Below, piece by piece: positions 58,040-64,000 of a stretch of 64,000 nt of DNA. The notes under the pieces are model-generated. The model was given only the letters and a program-made list of their open reading frames with translations, made no database searches and was not told the DNA's origin. How positions within the stretch are numbered: position 1 is the stretch's first letter; every line of letters begins with the position of its first letter. This DNA is from Myrica gale. Its lineage: Eukaryota; Streptophyta; Magnoliopsida; Fagales; Myricaceae. The translations under genes and the position numbers were made by a program. The DNA lies in the NCBI GenBank assembly GCA_963930655.1, contig OZ005619.1, forward strand, positions 18,871,752-18,935,751, read 5' to 3'.

Positions 58040-61000
58040 ATGGCTCAGCTAGAGAACCAGCAGCAGGAGCACGTGATGCACAAGACCAAGTCTCTGATCT
58101 GCGCCCTCAACCTCGTGTCCCGCAACCTCCCCCTCCCTCTCGACCTCTACGACACCGTTTCCTCCATCTATTTTGACCCCGAAGACGCCGCAGTTAATGT
58201 CTCCGTGGACGCTGCCGGTGGCGGGGTATCCGAGGTGAAGGCGGTTGCTCGGCCGGCTTTGGTACGGATTCTTTGTGATGCCCTTCTACTTTTTCTTTCT
58301 TCTGGGGTAATTTCAGAGGAGTTTCTGGAAATTAGGGTTGGGTTTTGGCTGATGGGTGGTGGGGAATTTGCGGTTAGCTTGGGAACTGTGGGCGAGTTAT
58401 TAGTGTTTTATGTTGGTCTGTGGTTTGCCCTCTTTTAAATTACTGTTTGTAACTCCAATTGCGCGTATTTGGATTCATGATTTTAATAATTGATTTTAGG
58501 AAGTGAAGGGGATGAGTGAGATCAATATCTCACTAAATCATAAAGTTATTGTACCAGATATTATGGACTTAGTTCTTTCTCTTTTTGGCTTTCTTTTCTC
58601 TTCTCAACTGCACTAAATGGTCTGTCTTTCTGTATCTTTTTTTCTTTTGGACAGAGTAAGAGAAGTCGTTTCTTAAGTTATTAGTTTTATATTGCTATGC
58701 AGGAAGCTCATGGCAGTTACAAAGGAGATCTGTTGTCCGACTTTGAGGATTCGCTGTTGGAGCAGCGTCCGAATTGCATGTCAGGGTCTGAATTGAGAGT
58801 ATCAACGGAAAATCGTTATCAGAGTCACATTCAGCATCGTTTGACTGAGCTTGAAGGTTGAACTTTCACCTTGTGGACCATAGTCTGGTTACATGAGACC
58901 CCCTAACATGACGGATAATAACTGGGGCACACTAATTTCTTGTGTTGCTATTTTTGAAGTAGCAGAGTGGATAGACTTACTTCTCAGTGCTAGATACCAT
59001 TCTTATAACATTTCACTGCTTTAAAATGTGGAAGACCTAGGAAAGTAAAGATGGTGGTGGTAGAGGGTTACAAATTTGGATTTGCTTCTTAGGTATTTTT
59101 CACATTGTTTTTATAAGCTTTAGGTTCCATGCATTGACTGCATAACATGCAATGGACTTTTTGAAAAGTATTGAGAAGCTTTCTCTAAGTAATGATATAT
59201 ACTGCTTTTGAGAACCCTCCCCTGAAGTGTCTTGTGTTGTTTATTTTCCAAAGTAATTGTCACTGATATTAAAGTATTATTCAGTCAATCTATTAGAATA
59301 TATCACTTATGCATTGCTTTTTTGAAATCAGCATTGCCTTCAAATAGGGGTGAGGACCTGCAGACAAAGTGCTTGATCGAACTTTATGGTCTAAAGGTAC
59401 ACTAGATACAACATTCTTACGAAATTTGCTTAGATTTTTAATGGAGCATGGTACCTGTACGAAATGAAGGTAATGTAGCAATTGGTTATACTTTCCGGAA
59501 ATGATTCTTTCTCAAGCAAAGTGTGTTGTTCCGCATAAGTTCTTCAAAGAGAGGATCAGTTTTTCTTTCGCTTCTTCCAGACACAAGACACCCTTTGATT
59601 TCTGAAAGTTCTTACACTGAGGAATTTGTGCACTACTGGTTGTGAAGCATAAGTGAATGTGGCCTACGAAAGGAGTTATGATTTCATAGATGTAAATTGC
59701 TATGCTTTTGTTCAGTTTATTAACATGTGCTGATATAAGAGTTATCATGGTAATTGTAAAATGTGAAGGTGATCTTCTGTTTTTTACTTCTGAATCTGAG
59801 GGATGACATATTTCTATGGTGACTCCCTTTTTCCTAGCAGCTGGCAGAGTTGCAAAGCAAGGTTCGGTCTCACGTGAGTTCAGAGTACTGGCTCCGTATG
59901 CACTGTGCAGAACCTGACAAGCAGTTATTTGACTGGAGCATGATGCGTCTGCGTCGTCCACTTTTTGGTGTTGGAGATGCTTTTGCCATGGATGCTGATG
60001 ATCAATTCAGGAAGAAACGGGATGCTGAGGTGATTTAGGAGTCTATGCATACTTGTTTCAACTTTTCATCTGTACCCAGAACAAAGAAATATGGGGTTTC
60101 TATAGTATGTTTAAAGGATGCAGCTTCACATCATGGAATGCGCTTCCACTTATCAAAAAATAAAAAATGTCATGGAATGTGCTTCCACGTGCCCTATGAA
60201 GGATCCTGTCTATGAGGTCCCCCGACTATAGTTTGTATGCATCTCACAATTTGAACCATTATCATCTGAAATTGGGACAAAAAGTAGAAAGAAGATTACT
60301 GAATACTGTGTGACGATAAAATTATTAAGGATTAGTTTATAGACTAAATGTTATGGTCAGAAGACTTAGAATCGGGATTATCAAAGTATCAAGGATTAGT
60401 TCGTAGACTAAATTTTTTCGTCAGTAGATTTAGAATCTGGATTATCAAAGTAGAAAAATGGAATGATGTGTTTGTAGATGCTGTTGACATAGTTAAAACC
60501 TTTCATGCAGAGATTGTCAAGGTTAGAAGAGGAGGAGAAGAATCTGATGGAAACTAGAAAAAGAAAATTCTTTACGGAACTACTCAATGCAGTTCGTGAA
60601 TTCCAATTGCAAATTCAAGCATCTATGAAACGCCGGAAACAGAGGAATGATGGGGTGCAGGGATGCTATATTTTCCCCTATTTGTCCATGTTTACATTTC
60701 ATGCGTATTTAAAATGGGAAAATGGAACAGAAAGCAGGGAGATGGATGTCAGAAATGCGGCCCTCTAATTATAGGGAAAACTGACAGGGAAAGCTTATGG
60801 GAAGTTTGATTGATGAAATAGTCATCCAGAAAATCTGGGGTAATTTGGTTGATGTGTTAAACATCATTGGACCAAGTTAGATATGTTAGTAGCACACTGT
60901 TGTAAAGGTATTGGGAAGTAGGAAAGAAGTAAGAAGAAACAGAAATGCAGTGAATATGGAAAGCATCGGTCCTCATGAGTTTCAGGAACTACTACAGTTA

Positions 61001-63138
61001 CTTCGAACTTCAAAGTAATCCTAGGTATCTCCCATTCAACTTTAAAATCTGCATTGTTGCCAGAGGTTTTGTCCTTTATTCAGAAGGACATGTTTGCAGA
61101 TCATAATACTAACTTTTGTAGACCAAACATGGAACCTGTATCATGTGATAGTCTCACAGTAGTTATAAGGTAATTTATATATCAAGCTAATTATGGGATT
61201 CCACTCCCCCATCACTCTTTCTCCCTTTCTCACTCTTTAACAGGCCTGGCATGGGAGGCAAAGGCAACATGCTACACGACTAGAGAAATTGAGGTTCCAA
61301 GCCTTGAAGGCTGATGATCAAGAAGCATACATGAGAATGGTAAAGGAAAGCAAGAATGAACGATTGACAATGCTTCTGGAAGAGACAAATAAACTTCTTG
61401 TAAACTTGGGAGCTGCTGTTCAACGTCAGAAAGATGCTAAACAGTCAGAAGGGATAGAAGACTTCAAAGATTCAGAAGCTGATTCACCTGAGTTGGATGC
61501 ATCACCTGAGGAAGAGATGGATGTCATTGATTTTAATCCCACTGTTGAAACTAGTGATTTACTTGAAGGTCAGCGGCAGTACAACTCAGCCATCCATTCA
61601 ATTCAGGAAAAGGTAGGGATAAAACCTTATTATCTGAAGCTTTTTCCTAGTTTATTTAGTGTGACCTCCCTTTTTTTCTCTCTATTTGATCTTTATCGTA
61701 CTTTGGTGATTGGGCTAGCATACAAAGCATCTGGACTGCAGGACATTCATGGGAATTAGACATTAATAGTGGTTGAAATCTCAATGTTGAACAAGACCTT
61801 TGTTTAATTTATAGGAGGAGCACAATGCCTTTGTGATACTTGTGCAATACATGAGCTTTGTATTGCTCTTTTCTGGTGAGGGGATTGAACGTTCATTGTC
61901 AGATTCCTCCTGGAAATCTGCCTAAATCTGGTGTGAGGCTTGTGCTTCATTTGCAGGTTGAATAAGCAATAGCTCATGCAGACACTATTGAAAGTGAAGT
62001 TCGGTATCCCGAGTGTCTTCGGATGTTTTTTAGCTACCAGGCTTGTGTACTGGCCTCTATGTTGTTAATCCTAACATTCTGATGTTAGCAAACTTGTAGG
62101 GTCGGTTTTGTATGTTTCTTAGATCTTATCATGTTATAGAGTTTTTGTAGATTTAATGTTTGGCATAATTTGTAAACAGATCCATCATAGAGGGTCAAGC
62201 AGTCTCTGATTGGAACTGTTTTAACTGACCACAAGAGATATCTGGCCTGAATGTCTTTTCTTTTTCCTCTTTCAATTTTACTTTATTCTTTCCAGTTGCA
62301 TGAGTTTATGTTTGTGTTAAGCTGATATAAGTCAAGCATCAGCATGTCTCAAGATTGCTATGCTTGGCAAGTGCTTTCAATTCATTTGACAATGCTTAAA
62401 TTGCAAAGTCTATACAGTTAGTATTATTTCTTTTTGCTGCTAATACTAGAAACCTCAGTTACACTTTAAAAAGGACAGATAGAAAAAGAAAAGAAAAAAA
62501 AGTACTGAAAACCAGGTTATAATGGAATCAGGGAATCTAACTGAGTTTAAGTTCTACAGGTTACTGAGCAGCCATCCATGCTTCAAGGTGGAGAATTAAG
62601 ACCATACCAGGTAGAGGGGCTTCAGTGGATGCTATCTTTGTTCAATAACAATTTAAATGGAATTTTAGCTGATGAGATGGGGTTGGGGAAGACGATACAA
62701 ACCATTTCTTTGATAGCATATCTAATGGAGTACAAGGGTGTGACTGGACCCCACTTGATAGTGGCTCCAAAGGCTGTGTTGCCAAATTGGATTTATGAAT
62801 TCTCAATGTGGGCTCCTAGGTATGCAAGAAGTTTTCTTTGAAACCAACATCTGTGTTTGTGTTCTCTATGTCTGTAAGATTTTGTCTGAGATCATCCTTT
62901 GATTTTGTTTGTGATCCAGTATTGCAGCTTTTCTTTATGATGGACGTCTAGATGAGAGAAAAGCAATTAGGGAAGAGTTATTAGGGGAGGGGAAATTTCA
63001 GGTGTTGATCATGCACTATGATCTTATCATGAGAGATAAGTCATTTTTGAAGAAAATTCACTGGTACTACATGATTGTTGATGAAGGGCATCGGTTAAAG
63101 AATCATGAGAGTGTTCTTGCACGGACGCTCGTCTCAGG
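58040..63138 (+). CDS. CHR12: SWI2/SNF2 chromatin remodeller, CHR12/CHR23 (MINU) type, first eight exons
   Basis: Exons: 58040-58261, 58703-58856, 59332-59396, 59841-60029, 60511 to about 60654/60660, 61244-61612, 62560-62819, 62920-63138, continuing past the window. About 540 aa are present of an expected 1,000-plus. Start [20 protein letters not shown]. An HSA-type helical region spans the end of exon 5 and exon 6 ([47 protein letters not shown]). The ATPase begins in exon 7: [15 protein letters not shown] (motif Q/I), [13 protein letters not shown] (Walker A), [12 protein letters not shown] (Ia), then VDEGHRLKN (Walker B DEGH) in exon 8. Family role: nucleosome remodelling ATPase; CHR12 mediates growth arrest under stress and meristem maintenance in Arabidopsis. 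CHR12 versus CHR23 is not resolvable, since they are recent paralogues there. A MULE sits immediately upstream. Confidence 0.92.
60132..60190. repeat. Tail-only retroposon scar with ~18-bp direct repeats (intron 4 of remodeller)
   Basis: CATGGAATGCGCTTCCAC (60132-60149) and CATGGAATGTGCTTCCAC (60171-60188) flank a 21-base A-rich insert, TTATCAAAAAATAAAAAATG-like. Direct repeats of this size around an A-rich tail are the mark of target-primed insertion by a LINE or SINE cut down to its tail. Confidence 0.55.
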
Positions 63139-64000
63139 GTATGATTGACCTTTCTTCTAGCGATATCATTTTGTGTATGATTTGAATTTTCCTTGCACTT
63201 GAATACAATTGGTTCACCCAAATAGGCGATTCCATTTCATCAAATCCCTGTGACAGGAATTCTATGAATTTTTCTTTCACTGATTTCTTGGTAAGATTAT
63301 GCTATGCCCTGTGAGATGGCCGCTTGCTTCCCTAATGATGTTGATATAGAATGTGGAGCAAGTCTCAGCCAAAATTACAGTAATTAGTTGGACAAACTGT
63401 AGTGGGATTTCTTGCGGGGATGCATTGGCATGAGTTCCAAGTCCAGCTTTGTCAATGGTCAATTGGCAGACCATATGTACTCCTATTCAAAATAGAAGTT
63501 TGGAAACCAGAAAGCTTTTGGCCTTTAATCCAGCTTTACATGGTAATTAGTTGTGCCGTTATGCAGAGGAGGGATAATCTTCAGAGAAGGGTGGTGGATA
63601 AGAGGCATGGGATATCTTGGGGAGGTGTTCTGACGAAATTAGTGGATCCTGTGAAGTTAGTTTATGAAATAATAATAGGGGCTCCTGGAAATTTTTTCGG
63701 AAATATTAGGATTGGTGCAGGAGATAGACATCAATTGGGTTTTGGCATGATATTTGGTGTAGGGATCTTTGTCAAAGGAGAAATATCCTTGCAATCCTAA
63801 GCTTTTTCGCATAGCACGAGGTTAGAGATGGATGCACGGCAGAATACATGAAGTCATTTACTGGTACTTTTTAAGAAACCAAGATTTATTGGAGCAGTGC
63901 AAGAGTGGGACTAGAATCCTTGGTTTGCTTCCATGAATATGTGCAGACTGTTTGTTAAGAGGCTGAGCAAAAGGCCCTTATAAATTTGAAGGGAGAAGAA
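63139..64000 (+). other. Intron 8 of the remodeller gene with a possible LINE fragment
   Basis: No further remodeller exon appears before the window ends. At about 63560-63770 the plus strand reads RVVDKRHGISWGG and FFGNIRIGAGDRHQLGFGM, which resembles the region just after the reverse transcriptase in plant LINEs (R.V...HG...GGW; F..IR.GDG.R..FW). It is weak and probably decayed. Confidence 0.35.

Noticed and set aside
1-64000. CRISPR array, tRNA, rRNA or known miRNA precursors
   Set aside because: No regular spacer-repeat array, no convincing tRNA box sequences and none of the common conserved plant miRNA sequences I know were seen on reading; short non-conserved RNAs could be missed.

Overview
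The window is nuclear DNA from a flowering plant. Its genes have many short introns with GT/AG borders, the intergenic DNA is AT-rich, and all recognisable proteins are plant families. Gene density, long AT-rich spacers and many small DNA transposons suggest a woody core eudicot (possibly Fagales); that placement is an inference.

Layout. 1-1847 (-): 5' end of a peroxisomal adenine nucleotide carrier (PNC). 3742-8560 (+): complete NPK1/ANP-type MAP kinase kinase kinase, 17 exons, one intron with a GC donor. 8.6-19.4 kb: gene-poor, with a hAT-like element inside one copy of a tandem duplication. 19456-20517 (-): single-exon FANTASTIC FOUR (FAF) protein. 20.5-35 kb: gene-poor and transposon-rich, with hAT-like, Tourist-like and MULE-like miniature elements and a 2.0-kb Pack-MULE (28555-30590) holding fragments of three unrelated host genes (GOLDEN2-LIKE, an LRR receptor kinase, a HOOKLESS1-like acetyltransferase). 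35029-42798 (+): complete KAPP, a membrane-anchored FHA plus PP2C phosphatase, 13 exons. 44243-50090 (+): complete SPOUT1/C9orf114-type RNA methyltransferase, 11 exons, with a truncated LINE in intron 8. 51986-57965: a 6.0-kb MULE with near-identical 174-bp terminal inverted repeats, a MURA-like transposase (-), and on the opposite strand what looks like a piece of an organellar single-stranded DNA-binding (OSB) gene. 58040 to the end (+): first eight exons of a SWI2/SNF2 remodeller of the CHR12/CHR23 (MINU) type. The MULE lies 65 bp upstream of its start codon.

Gene order. From memory of Arabidopsis loci, ANP3, FAF4 and CHR12 are neighbours on chromosome 3 (At3g06030/06020/06010), and FAF3, KAPP, a C9orf114-type gene and CHR23 are neighbours on chromosome 5 (At5g19260/19280/19300/19310). 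The window carries the combined order, as expected of an unfractionated ancestral block. The genes are independent plant loci, not an operon. KAPP and ANP both act in kinase signalling, but nothing here shows they work together.

The most unusual parts are the two Mutator-like elements carrying host gene pieces, and the position of the larger one in the leader of the remodeller gene.
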